A stretch of 60,567 nt of DNA, taken from NCBI RefSeq assembly GCF_900102365.1, contig NZ_FOIN01000012.1:1-60567 (forward strand), read 5' to 3'. Position 1 is the stretch's first letter; every line of letters starts with the position of its first letter. Under the pieces are notes generated by a model that was not told the DNA's origin, did not search any database, and saw only the letters and a program-made list of their open reading frames with translations. The DNA comes from Thomasclavelia cocleata. GTDB lineage: Bacteria; Bacillota_I; Bacilli_A; Erysipelotrichales; Coprobacillaceae. Position numbers and translations under genes: made by a program. This document shows positions 1-7,951 of this stretch, piece after piece.

Positions 1-159
1 AAACAAAACCAGGGATATAACAGATTACGCCGAAGAGGAGAATCCGGTGTGAAACTGGAAATATATATGATAGCAACAGGACAAAATATCAGGAAATATC
101 ACCGCAGGAAAATAGAAAACAGGAAAAAGGCAGAAAAGTTATTGTCAGTATTAAATTAA
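1..159 (+). CDS. transposase, C-terminal fragment (IS1182-like)
   Basis: The window opens inside a reading frame of 52 codons that runs from base 1 to a TAA at 157-159. The visible tail is very basic (GYNRLRRRGESGVKLEIY, then a helix rich in Arg and Lys ending KLLSVLN). A segment of the type 'R-G-x-x-x-V-K-x-E' followed by 'IATGQNIRKYH' resembles the end of DDE transposases of the IS1182 group, where the last helix follows the catalytic domain. The catalytic residues lie outside the window, so this is recognition by a short tail only. The G+C of this tail is visibly higher than that of the neighbouring chromosomal genes, which fits a transferred element. Confidence 0.55.
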   Translation, partial: KQNQGYNRLRRRGESGVKLEIYMIATGQNIRKYHRRKIENRKKAEKLLSVLN

Positions 160-204
160 AGAGCCAATTTTTTTGAAAAAGAGCAGGTTCTTTTTAAGTG
201 CGTC

Positions 205-253
205 AAAAATCCATAAAAGTTATTCACAATGAAACAACACTTATGGATTTTTT
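205..253 (+). terminator. hairpin terminator at the end of the IS
   Basis: AAAATCCATAA (205-215) pairs with TTATGGATTTT (241-251) and is followed by a T run. It lies 45 bases after the transposase stop and would end its transcript; it may also form part of the IS end. Confidence 0.6.
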
Positions 254-267
254 TATATGAAAGGGAT

Positions 268-296
268 TAACAAAAGAAAAAGAGCTGAACGCTCTA
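268..296 (-). terminator. intrinsic terminator of the cinA-like operon
   Basis: Read leftward, AGAGC-GTTCA-GCTCT (295-281) is followed by TTTTTCTTTT. It sits about 55 bases beyond the stop of the small FakA-like gene and closes that leftward transcript. Confidence 0.65.
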
Positions 297-350
297 AATA
301 ATTAATAAAAATTACTTAGTCGTTACAGCCCCTTTTTGTTGTATATTATA

Positions 351-602
351 TTATCCTTTCAATCCCTTTGATTGACGCTCCATATCTTCTACTACAATAT
401 CATAAATTTCACCAAGTGATGCACAATATTCCAGCACTTTCCATGGTTCATTAGTATGAAAATGAATTTTAATTAATTCATCATCTCCAACAGCTAATAA
501 ACAGTCTCCATTAAAATGTTCAGTGATATAATCATTAATAACATCTTCATCAAGATTTTGACCTTCAATTAATAGTTGAGTATCATATCTAAAATCTAAC
601 AT
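351..602 (-). CDS. small stand-alone FakA/YloV middle-domain-like protein
   Basis: An 83-residue protein. The pattern 'LLIEGQNLDEDVI...DCLLAVGDDELIKIHFHTNEPWKVLEYCASLGEI..IVVEDMERQ' matches the segment of the fatty-acid kinase subunit FakA (YloV, DAK2 family) that usually reads 'GDSLVVVGDDDLIKVHVHTNNPGEVL...I.IENMREQ'. FakA is normally about 550 residues and carries an N-terminal DAK2 ATP-binding domain. Only this later domain is present here, so no kinase activity is expected. The ATG has a clean AGGAGG Shine-Dalgarno that overlaps the end of the upstream cinA-like gene, with 9 bases between the two genes, so the pair is translated as an operon. It could be a true small ligand-binding protein or the remnant of a larger gene; the intact start, good RBS and following terminator favour a working gene. 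Confidence 0.7.
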   Translation of the reverse strand: MLDFRYDTQLLIEGQNLDEDVINDYITEHFNGDCLLAVGDDELIKIHFHTNEPWKVLEYCASLGEIYDIVVEDMERQSKGLKG

Positions 603-611
603 CTTATCCTC

Positions 612-1682
612 CTAATTATAACCAGGCTGAGTTAAAAATTTATAAACTCGCTCAATAATTTTTGATTCTAACTTATTATATGATAAAGTTGGATCTTTTA
701 ATAAAGGTACCTCAAAAACATCTTTTCGTCCTTGATAATTAATTGTTATTTTAATAATTGATCCTAAAGGATGTTCACGACAATCAATTAGTAAATTCAT
801 TGTATCTTCAGTATGATTATGACCAAGATTAAAACCATCTCTAAGAGTAAAATTATCGCATTCATAAATCGTCCAATAAGATGGCATTATATTAGCTAAA
901 GCCTCTTTTAAATTCTTCTCTTTAATAATATAATCTTTTAAAACAGTTTCTATTTCAGCTTTAATTGGAGCAACCTTTTTATCAGCAGTTTCTTTATCAC
1001 TTGCTTTACAACCTAATCGAACTCTAACTGTTTCTTCAGAAGCATAAAGAGCAATACTAACTTCATCTTGTTGTTCTATTAAATCTGCTAAGACTTCATC
1101 AACACGACTTTCTCCAATTCCCATTGTTAGAAAATCATAAGTATAAATAATATCCTGCTTAAATTGACTTAAATAATCTTTTAAAACATGATCAACAACA
1201 TAAACCATTTCTTTAGGTGGTCCAGGCAAATTTACTATCATCTTTTCATCTTTTGACATTACACATCCATTTGCTGTCCCTACTTCATTTTCTAAGATAT
1301 AACAATCTTTAGGAAAAAAAGCTTGTTTAAAATTATTTTCTGGAATATCAACCCAGCCAGTTACAAACCGACATTTTTCTTCTACTTTTTTAGCTTCCTC
1401 TTCGTTATATAATAATTCTAAACCCAAATATTCTGCCGATAACTCCTTTGTTAAATCATCTTGTGTTGGTCCTAATCCACCAGTTGTAATAACACAATTA
1501 GCACCTCGCTTAAAAGCCACATCCAAACACTCTTTAAAGCGATCATGGTTATCCCCGACTGTTGTTTGATAATAAACATTAAATCCTAAATCTTTACACA
1601 TCTTCTGAATATAAGTTGCATTCGTATTAACTATTTCCCCTAATAACAATTCTGTTCCCACATTAATTATTTCAACATTCAT
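612..1682 (-). CDS. cinA: CinA-like molybdopterin-binding-fold protein lacking the amidase domain
   Basis: 356 residues. Residues 1-170 are a textbook CinA/MoaB-fold domain: 'GTELLLGEIVNTNATYI' near the start, 'TTGGLGPTQDDLT' near residue 70, and 'NLPGPPKEM' near 155. In CinA this part hydrolyses ADP-ribose/NAD-type substrates. A typical CinA is about 410 residues and ends in a PncC nicotinamide-nucleotide amidase domain. Here that domain is not recognisable: residues about 255-356 are an unrelated stretch that starts near 'IMPSYWTIYECDNFTLRDGF' and contains an 'LIDCREHPLGSI' strand. TAAGGAGG lies 9 bases before the ATG. The small FakA-like gene follows in the same operon. It is a variant member of the family; the role of the C-terminus is unknown. 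Confidence 0.85.
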   Translation of the reverse strand: MNVEIINVGTELLLGEIVNTNATYIQKMCKDLGFNVYYQTTVGDNHDRFKECLDVAFKRGANCVITTGGLGPTQDDLTKELSAEYLGLELLYNEEEAKKVEEKCRFVTGWVDIPENNFKQAFFPKDCYILENEVGTANGCVMSKDEKMIVNLPGPPKEMVYVVDHVLKDYLSQFKQDIIYTYDFLTMGIGESRVDEVLADLIEQQDEVSIALYASEETVRVRLGCKASDKETADKKVAPIKAEIETVLKDYIIKEKNLKEALANIMPSYWTIYECDNFTLRDGFNLGHNHTEDTMNLLIDCREHPLGSIIKITINYQGRKDVFEVPLLKDPTLSYNKLESKIIERVYKFLTQPGYN

Positions 1683-2547
1683 GAAATTATCCTCCTTAAT
1701 GATTACCTATATTATAGTTAATTTTAAGCATTTTACTAGTCTTTTAATCATTAAAATTAGTTCTTGTAAGCTATTCTTCTAATCCTTTGGACTAATAATT
1801 TAATTAAATATCAAAACAAACTATTATCAACTACTTAAAAAACAGTTTTCATACAAGTATCACTCAATTAACAACAAATATAAACTATATGAATTTAAAA
1901 AATAAAAAACCTAATCACAAATATTTGAACTAAAAGAAAAATCCACAATAATAAATAATCTTTTAATAACTTTATTTTTACTAAACAATCAATAAAATTA
2001 TATACTACATCAATGTCAAATAATCAATTAAATTAAAAATCGTTCTTAAAACTTAAAAAATTCCCATACAAATAATAATCTTTATATACCATTAACAGTT
2101 ACCCCAATAGTATTATCAACATCATTTACATAATCGTATCAAAATTATTAACTAAGATCAAAAGTATAAAAATAAATAACTCCATGTCTTATTAAAAATT
2201 AGTTTTTAATAATTATATTACAAAATATCTCATCATATTGATAAACTCAAAAAAGCATTAACAATGAAAATCAGCAATTAAATAAAAAAATTCAGGTAAG
2301 ATTTTTGTGACTTAATGAACAACCTCAAATTTAGAAAATATAATCCTCTATTTAAAATTGATGTTATCATATTATGATAATAATCATAGAATTTAGGATT
2401 TATTACATAATATAACTGAACCAAAAAATAACAATAGTTATCCTTACTGAAAGATATTCACTTTAGTCACAAGTTATTCACAATTTTTTAATACATTATA
2501 TTGTTATAAAACAAAATAAAGACATTTAAAATTATTACTAAAAATTT
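1683..2547. other. long AT-rich non-coding stretch left of the CRISPR array
   Basis: About 865 bases with no convincing reading frame, RBS or hairpin on either strand. The composition is extreme (many A/T runs). It adjoins the leader-distal end of the array and could be the residue of older decayed repeats or lost genes. I searched by eye for further decayed repeat copies and for cas-like motifs and saw none. Confidence 0.6.
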
Positions 2548-3033
2548 ATTTAAATATAGTACATGCTGCTATTAAACCAACCCTGATACAGGAAAAGGTG
2601 TTGAATGGAAAAAGTTTCAATACATCTTATGTTGTTATTAAACACACTGTCCGCACGGAATATCTATATATGCATTATGTTTCAATACATCTTATGTTGT
2701 TATTAAACCAGAGTACAGATATGTTCCTAATCGTGTTAGCGGGTTTCAATACATCTTATGTTGTTATTAAACTTCAATATTGTTCCTGAATTTGTTCGCA
2801 TGTCTCGGTTTCAATACATCTTATGTTGTTATTAAACTTTTTTGAAAAATACTGGTACTGGTAATGCAATCTAGTTTCAATACATCTTATGTTGTTATTA
2901 AACTAATTTCCTATTGTATCTTTGATAGGTACATCGTGTTTCAATACATCTTATGTTGTTATTAAACTTTCTAAGTAACATAGCTAAATCACAAGACTCA
3001 CGGGTTTCAATACATCTTATGTTGTTATTAAAC
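2548..3033 (-). CRISPR. CRISPR array: 7 perfect 30-bp repeats plus one decayed terminal repeat
   Basis: Perfect repeats are at 2614-2643, 2679-2708, 2743-2772, 2808-2837, 2874-2903, 2938-2967 and 3004-3033. On the + strand each reads GTTTCAATACATCTTATGTT followed by GTTATTAAAC. The spacers are 34-36 bp and all differ. A further copy at 2548-2577 matches at about 21 of 30 positions, which is the usual decay of the oldest, leader-distal repeat. On the - strand the repeat ends in ATTGAAAC, the 8-nt 5' handle typical of type I-B and III crRNAs. Decay at the left, the handle, and a promoter at the right (3063-3090) all agree that it is transcribed leftward. No cas gene lies in the window. Confidence 0.97.
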
Positions 3034-3230
3034 CCTAGTAAATAAGCCACTTTTCATATTCTATTATACCCCTAAACCTTTATATATCAACACTTTTCTA
3101 TTTTTTTACCAGGCAATTTTATTTTTTTATATTTTTTAGTAAAATCCCTTTAACTTCTTACTCTCCCAACAGTTTTAAAAATTTCACTGCAAAATACGGC
3201 TGGTAAAAATCACTGATTTCTACTCTTTCA
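3034..3230 (-). promoter_or_regulatory. CRISPR leader with promoter
   Basis: Read leftward, TTGATA (3090-3085), a 16-base gap and TATAAT (3068-3063) form a near-consensus sigma-A promoter. It would start transcription about 25 bases before the first repeat. Further upstream the - strand reads TTTTGCAGTGAAATTTTTA (around 3195-3178), resembling the 'TTTGCAGTGA' block seen in leaders of many type I-B arrays. The stretch from 3034 to 3230 is therefore taken as the leader. Confidence 0.8.
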
Positions 3231-3386
3231 AATATAAAAATTATAAATACTAAAAATATTAAATCAATGCTAAAATATTCAAAACTTAATAACCTATTTA
3301 CCACTAATCAAATCTAAAAATCACTAATATTAAAAAACTATACTTTTTATGAAAAAATTGATTCGCTAATACTTCACATAAAAAAA

Positions 3387-3413
3387 ATCAATAATACTAA
3401 AAGCATTATTGAT
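3387..3413 (-). terminator. intrinsic terminator after the DUF368 gene
   Basis: Read leftward, ATCAATAAT (3413-3405) pairs with ATTATTGAT (3395-3387) and is followed by a run of seven T. It lies just after the stop codon at 3421. Confidence 0.85.
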
Positions 3414-3420
3414 CTTAATA

Positions 3421-4260
3421 CTACTGAATTTTTGATAATCCTAAGACAATAATTCCACCAAATATAACTGCAGCTAATGACGTAACAATCAAGCTTAAAT
3501 CATAACTAACATTAAATGGAATCAATACAAGTGATGATGCAACAATCAGCCCAAGGATCAAACTTAAAAATCCAGCCTTATGTGTTTTGGTAAAATAAGA
3601 ACACAGTTTAGCACTAATAATAATTCCAATTGCAATACCAATTGCCATAAACCCAAGTGGGATAATTACATCTAAACTAAAACTAGTAACATTTGCTAAA
3701 TATGATTTAAATAAATAATACTCCCCTAAAATCAATAACACCATACTGCCACTTACACCTGGCATAATCATTGTTGCTCCTGAAACAGCTCCAATAATAA
3801 CCATTTTAATAAATAATCCTACACTTAAAACTGGAAATTCAGGATTAACTACCTCTTTACCTTTCCCAGGATTAAAATATTCTAAAGCAAAAATTATTGC
3901 TAAACCACAAACAAAAGGTATAACTTCTAATCTTTGTCCTTTCATTTCCCCTTTTAAAAATAAAGGGATACTAAATGCAATTAATCCAATAAACCAATAA
4001 ATCGTTTGAGTTGGATAATAATTAAATAATACTTCTAATATTTTTGCAAACCCAACAATTCCTACTGCTGCTCCAATTAACACTTGAAAAATAAAAATAA
4101 TATCATCTTTGCGATTAGAATTTTCACGTTTAAAAATCCCACTAATAGCATCCATCATACGATTGAAGATACCTAGAATAACCATCATAGTACCTCCGCT
4201 TACACCTGGAATTACATTTGCAATTCCTACAGCAATACCACCTATTATATTTTTTATCAT
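3421..4260 (-). CDS. popT: DUF368 family membrane protein (PopT-type undecaprenyl-phosphate translocase)
   Basis: 279 residues, almost entirely hydrophobic, with about eight predicted membrane segments. The N-terminus 'GGIAVGIANVIPGVSGGTMMVILGIFNRMM' and a second copy 'VSGATMIMPGVSGSMVLLILG' in the middle are the paired re-entrant motifs that define DUF368. Members were recently shown to flip undecaprenyl phosphate back across the membrane for reuse in wall synthesis; the assignment here is by family. AAAGGAGAT lies 6 bases before the ATG. The gene is monocistronic with its own terminator. The length is normal for the family. Confidence 0.85.
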   Translation of the reverse strand: MIKNIIGGIAVGIANVIPGVSGGTMMVILGIFNRMMDAISGIFKRENSNRKDDIIFIFQVLIGAAVGIVGFAKILEVLFNYYPTQTIYWFIGLIAFSIPLFLKGEMKGQRLEVIPFVCGLAIIFALEYFNPGKGKEVVNPEFPVLSVGLFIKMVIIGAVSGATMIMPGVSGSMVLLILGEYYLFKSYLANVTSFSLDVIIPLGFMAIGIAIGIIISAKLCSYFTKTHKAGFLSLILGLIVASSLVLIPFNVSYDLSLIVTSLAAVIFGGIIVLGLSKIQ

Positions 4261-4683
4261 ACTTTATCTCCTTTAAATACCATCATATTATAATAAAATC
4301 TCTTGAATATAACAAGAAATTTTATTATCTAAATAACTAAGTTTATATTAACTTCCATAATACTTATTTTTACTACAAATTCATCTACAACAATCATTAA
4401 AATATAATATACTATGATATTTTAATGATATTAATAAAATACCTCCCCTCTAACTCTGTTTAAATCATCCCATATCACTATTAATTATTTTTAAATACAG
4501 TTTTTAATAACAAAACATCTCATCTACATTAATAATTTTTCTCAAAAAATTATTTAATCATTAACTATATCAATTATAAATACATTTAATTTTCATAAAT
4601 TTCTAAAAATAGTGATTTAATGTTATATTTTATATACACTTTCTTCATTTCAAAAATCAATAATCATCAAATTAGTACCTCTT
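4261..4683. other. AT-rich intergenic stretch
   Basis: About 420 bases between the DUF368 and rarA genes. I see no reading frame with an RBS and no strong hairpin. It must contain the popT promoter and may contain the end of the rarA transcript, but neither can be placed with confidence. Confidence 0.5.
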
Positions 4684-6012
4684 TTATTTTTCTGATTTTT
4701 GATATTTCTTTCGTAAATAAGCTATCTGTTCCATTCTTTTAATAACTTTAGCCTCTGTACCCTGATTTGTAGGAAAATAATAGCGATGATCTTTAATATT
4801 ATTAGGTAAACACTGCATATTAGTTATTTTTTCCTCAAAATCATGGGCATATTGATATCCCTTACCATAATTTAATTCTTTCATTAACCTAGTTGGTGCA
4901 TTGCGTATTTGCAAGGGTACAGGATCAGCAATAGTATTTAAGGCATCATGCTTAGCTTTTTCATAAGCTTTATATAAAGCATTAGATTTAGGAGCTAATG
5001 CTAAATAAGTAACACAATGTGCTAGATTAACATTACATTCAGGCATACCATTAAAATGACAAGCCTGATAAGTAGCAACTGCAATTTCTAAAGCACGGCT
5101 GTCTGCCATCCCAATATCCTCAGAAGCAAAGCGGATTAAACGACGAGCCACATATAATGGATCTTCACCTGCCTCAATCATTCGTGCCATCCAATATATA
5201 GAAGCATCAACATCACTATTGCGCATTGATTTATGTAATGCACTAATAATATTATAATGTTCTTCACCTTTTTTATCATATAATAAAGATTTTTGATTAA
5301 TACATTGCTCAATTACTTCTTTGTTAATAATGATTTGCTGATCCTTTACTATACCATTCAATATAGCCATCTCTAATGTATTTAAGGCTACTCTTGCATC
5401 ACCATTAGAAAACCCCGCAATCATGTAAAGTAAATCATCATCAATAACTATGTTTTGTTCTTTAAATCCTTTAGGGCTGATTATAGCACTGTTTAATAAA
5501 GCAGCTATATCCTCAGTTGTCAGTGATTTTAGTACAAATACTTTACATCTTGATAATAAAGCTGAATTGATTTCAAATGAAGGATTCTCTGTTGTAGCTC
5601 CAATTAAAATTATACTGCCTTGTTCTACATAAGGCAAAAAAGCATCCTGTTGAGCTTTATTAAAACGATGAATTTCATCTACAAAAACAATCGTTTTTTC
5701 ACCCATATCTTGAACTTCTTGAGCCTTTTTCATTACTGTACGAATATCTTTAATTCCACTAGTAACAGCACTAAAATTGATAAAATTAGCTTTAGTCTGA
5801 TTAGCAATGATTCTAGCTAATGTTGTTTTACCCACTCCAGGCGGTCCCCAAAAAATCATCGATGGAACAATATCACTATTAATTAATTGATATAAAATCT
5901 TACCTGGTCCAATCAAATGTTTTTGACCAACATATTCATCTAGAGTTGTGGGTCTTAAACGATTAGCTAAAGGCTCATTTGACATATTATTAAATAAAGA
6001 TTGCTGTTTCAT
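4684..6012 (-). CDS. rarA: replication-associated recombination protein A (RarA/MgsA), AAA+ ATPase
   Basis: 442 residues, the usual length. Walker A 'GPPGVGKTT' is near residue 57, Walker B 'VFVDEIHRFNKAQQDAFLP' near 110, sensor 1 'GATTENPSFEINSALLSRC' near 140, and the C-terminal tetramerisation domain with 'IGMADSRAL' and 'RNAPTRLMKELNYGKGYQYAHD' closes the protein. RarA acts at stalled replication forks together with single-strand binding protein. The RBS is weak (GTGAGAT before the ATG). It stands alone, leftward, and is followed by AT-rich DNA. The call is firm. Confidence 0.95.
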   Translation of the reverse strand: MKQQSLFNNMSNEPLANRLRPTTLDEYVGQKHLIGPGKILYQLINSDIVPSMIFWGPPGVGKTTLARIIANQTKANFINFSAVTSGIKDIRTVMKKAQEVQDMGEKTIVFVDEIHRFNKAQQDAFLPYVEQGSIILIGATTENPSFEINSALLSRCKVFVLKSLTTEDIAALLNSAIISPKGFKEQNIVIDDDLLYMIAGFSNGDARVALNTLEMAILNGIVKDQQIIINKEVIEQCINQKSLLYDKKGEEHYNIISALHKSMRNSDVDASIYWMARMIEAGEDPLYVARRLIRFASEDIGMADSRALEIAVATYQACHFNGMPECNVNLAHCVTYLALAPKSNALYKAYEKAKHDALNTIADPVPLQIRNAPTRLMKELNYGKGYQYAHDFEEKITNMQCLPNNIKDHRYYFPTNQGTEAKVIKRMEQIAYLRKKYQKSEK

Positions 6013-6057
6013 TTATCTCACATCCATTTCTAAATAATTATAACTAATAAAAGTAAA

Positions 6058-6090
6058 AAAGTCAGCTTAAGATTATCTTAAACTGACTTT
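6058..6090 (-). terminator. intrinsic terminator of the marR-ABC operon
   Basis: Read leftward, AAAGTCAGTTTAAG (6090-6077) pairs with CTTAAGCTGACTTT (6071-6058) and is followed by a T run. It lies immediately after the stop of the second exporter gene. Confidence 0.85.
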
Positions 6091-6094
6091 ATTT

Positions 6095-7951
6095 CTATTC
6101 AGATATCCCTTCAAACTGAGAACGATATAAAGAAGCATAGAAACCATCTTTTGCAAGTAATGAATCATGATTACCAAGTTCAACAATATCTCCATCTTTC
6201 ATTACAATAATCGTATCAGCATCACGAATTGTTGATAAACGATGTGCAATAACAAAACTTGTTCTACCTTCCATCAATTTTTCCATCCCTCGTTGAATTA
6301 AAACCTCTGTTCTTGTATCTACTGATGATGTCGCTTCATCAAGAATCAAGATTTTAGGATCTTTCAAAAATGCTCTAGCAATCGTTAATAACTGTTTTTG
6401 CCCTTGAGAGATATTCGATGACTCCTCATTAATAATTGTATCATAACCATCTTCTAATGTTTGTATAAAATGATCAGCATAAGCCACCTTACATGCCTCT
6501 TTGACCTCTTGATCACTTGCATTCAATTTACCATACATTAGATTCTCTTTAATAGTTCCATTAAATAACCATGTATCTTGTAAAACTATCCCAAATAACG
6601 AACGCAAATCTTTACGTCCAAAATCACGTATATCTATACCATCAATATAAATAGAACCACTATTTAATTCATAAAACCTCATTAATAACTTAATAATCGT
6701 TGTCTTACCTGCCCCAGTTGGACCTACTATAGCTACTGTTTGTCCTGCATGAACATGTAAATTAAAATCATTAATTATCGTTTGATTCTTTAAATATCCA
6801 AATTTAACATCTGCAAATGTTACTGAACCATTTATTTTAGCTACATCCTGACTTCCAACTTTTGGTGTTTCTAATTCTAACTCTTCTTCACCTAAAAATT
6901 CAAAAACACGTTCTGCAGCTGCAGCAGTACTTTGTAACATATTCATAGTTTGTGCTAATTGAGTAATTGGTTGATTGAACTGCCGAACATATTGGATAAA
7001 AGCTTGAATATCACCAATTGTAATATTACCCCCACCAGCTAAAACACCACCTAACAAACATACTGCTACATATCCTACATTTCCAATAAATATTGTAATT
7101 GGTTGCATTAATCCTGAAAAGAACTGTGACTTCCAAGCACTTTCATATAAACTATCATTAAATTCATTAAATTGTTTAACTGATGCTTCTTCACCATTAA
7201 ATGCTTTAACAACATTATGCCCGCCATACATTTCCTCAATATGACCATTAACATCCCCTAAAGCCTGTTGTTGTCTTGCAAAATACTTTTGTGAACGTTT
7301 CATCACTAATCCAATCAATATTATTGAAACAGGTAAAACACAAATAGCAATTAAAGTCATTTGTGGTGAAATAGTTAGCATCATGATAAAGATTCCAACC
7401 ACCATTACACTTGAAGTAATTACTTGTGACATACTTTGATTCAACGATTGAGCAATAGTATCAATATCATTTGTAACCCGACTTAAAATATCTCCACTAG
7501 TATGCCTATCAAAATAACTTAATGGCATTCTATCCATCTTTGTTGAAATGGACGTTCTTAAATCATACGCTACTTTTTGTGAAATAGTAGATGTAATAAA
7601 CCCTTGAATATAACTAAACACTGCACTCAGTAAATATAAACCAACTAAAATCCAAATAATATATGCAATATATTCAAAATCTATACCTCCACTGCCATTA
7701 ACCTTTGCCATGATCCCTTCGCCTAATTTATCTGTTGCTTTAGCTAATATCTTTGGTCCCACAATAGCAAAAACAGTCGAAGCTGAAGCAAAAATCAAGA
7801 CAATTACCAATTTAACATAATAAGGTTTTAAATATTTAAACAACTTTCCTAAAGTACCTTTAAAATCTTTGGCTTTTTCACCACTGCCACGCATTCCATG
7901 CATACCACCAGGTCCGAATTTAGGACCATTTCTTTTCTGATTATTACTCAT
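6095..7951 (-). CDS. heterodimeric ABC exporter, catalytically intact half (permease-ATPase fusion)
   Basis: 618 residues. A glycine- and lysine-rich cytoplasmic N-terminus is followed by six membrane segments (about 50-340). The nucleotide-binding domain has Walker A 'GPTGAGKTT' near residue 405, signature 'SQGQKQL', Walker B 'ILILDEATSSVD' with the catalytic Glu, and an H-loop 'VIAHRLS'. The signature reads 'ISQGQ' rather than 'LSGGQ', as often seen in the partner half of YfiB/YfiC- and BmrC/BmrD-type pairs. The start overlaps the end of the upstream exporter gene by 8 bases, so the two are translationally coupled. With the MarR gene upstream, it is likely a multidrug or peptide efflux pump in the membrane; the substrate is unknown. 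Confidence 0.9.
   Translation of the reverse strand: MSNNQKRNGPKFGPGGMHGMRGSGEKAKDFKGTLGKLFKYLKPYYVKLVIVLIFASASTVFAIVGPKILAKATDKLGEGIMAKVNGSGGIDFEYIAYIIWILVGLYLLSAVFSYIQGFITSTISQKVAYDLRTSISTKMDRMPLSYFDRHTSGDILSRVTNDIDTIAQSLNQSMSQVITSSVMVVGIFIMMLTISPQMTLIAICVLPVSIILIGLVMKRSQKYFARQQQALGDVNGHIEEMYGGHNVVKAFNGEEASVKQFNEFNDSLYESAWKSQFFSGLMQPITIFIGNVGYVAVCLLGGVLAGGGNITIGDIQAFIQYVRQFNQPITQLAQTMNMLQSTAAAAERVFEFLGEEELELETPKVGSQDVAKINGSVTFADVKFGYLKNQTIINDFNLHVHAGQTVAIVGPTGAGKTTIIKLLMRFYELNSGSIYIDGIDIRDFGRKDLRSLFGIVLQDTWLFNGTIKENLMYGKLNASDQEVKEACKVAYADHFIQTLEDGYDTIINEESSNISQGQKQLLTIARAFLKDPKILILDEATSSVDTRTEVLIQRGMEKLMEGRTSFVIAHRLSTIRDADTIIVMKDGDIVELGNHDSLLAKDGFYASLYRSQFEGISE

Larger units (their letters stand above)
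1..258 (+). mobile_element. right end of an insertion sequence (partial)
   Basis: The transposase tail is followed within 50 bases by a strong hairpin (205-253), and chromosomal AT-rich sequence starts after it. I infer that the IS ends near base 255-260. The terminal inverted repeat cannot be verified because the other end is outside the window. Confidence 0.4.

Noticed and set aside
2598-2789. Short open frame across the CRISPR array
   Set aside because: It consists of repeat and spacer sequence, with the same peptide recurring, and has no role as a gene.
2161-4560. Weak similarity between AT-rich stretches near 2200-2260 and 4500-4560
   Set aside because: The shared words (TTTTTAATAA, ATCTCATC, CTCAAAAAA) are of low complexity and need gaps to align; chance in AT-rich DNA is enough to explain them.
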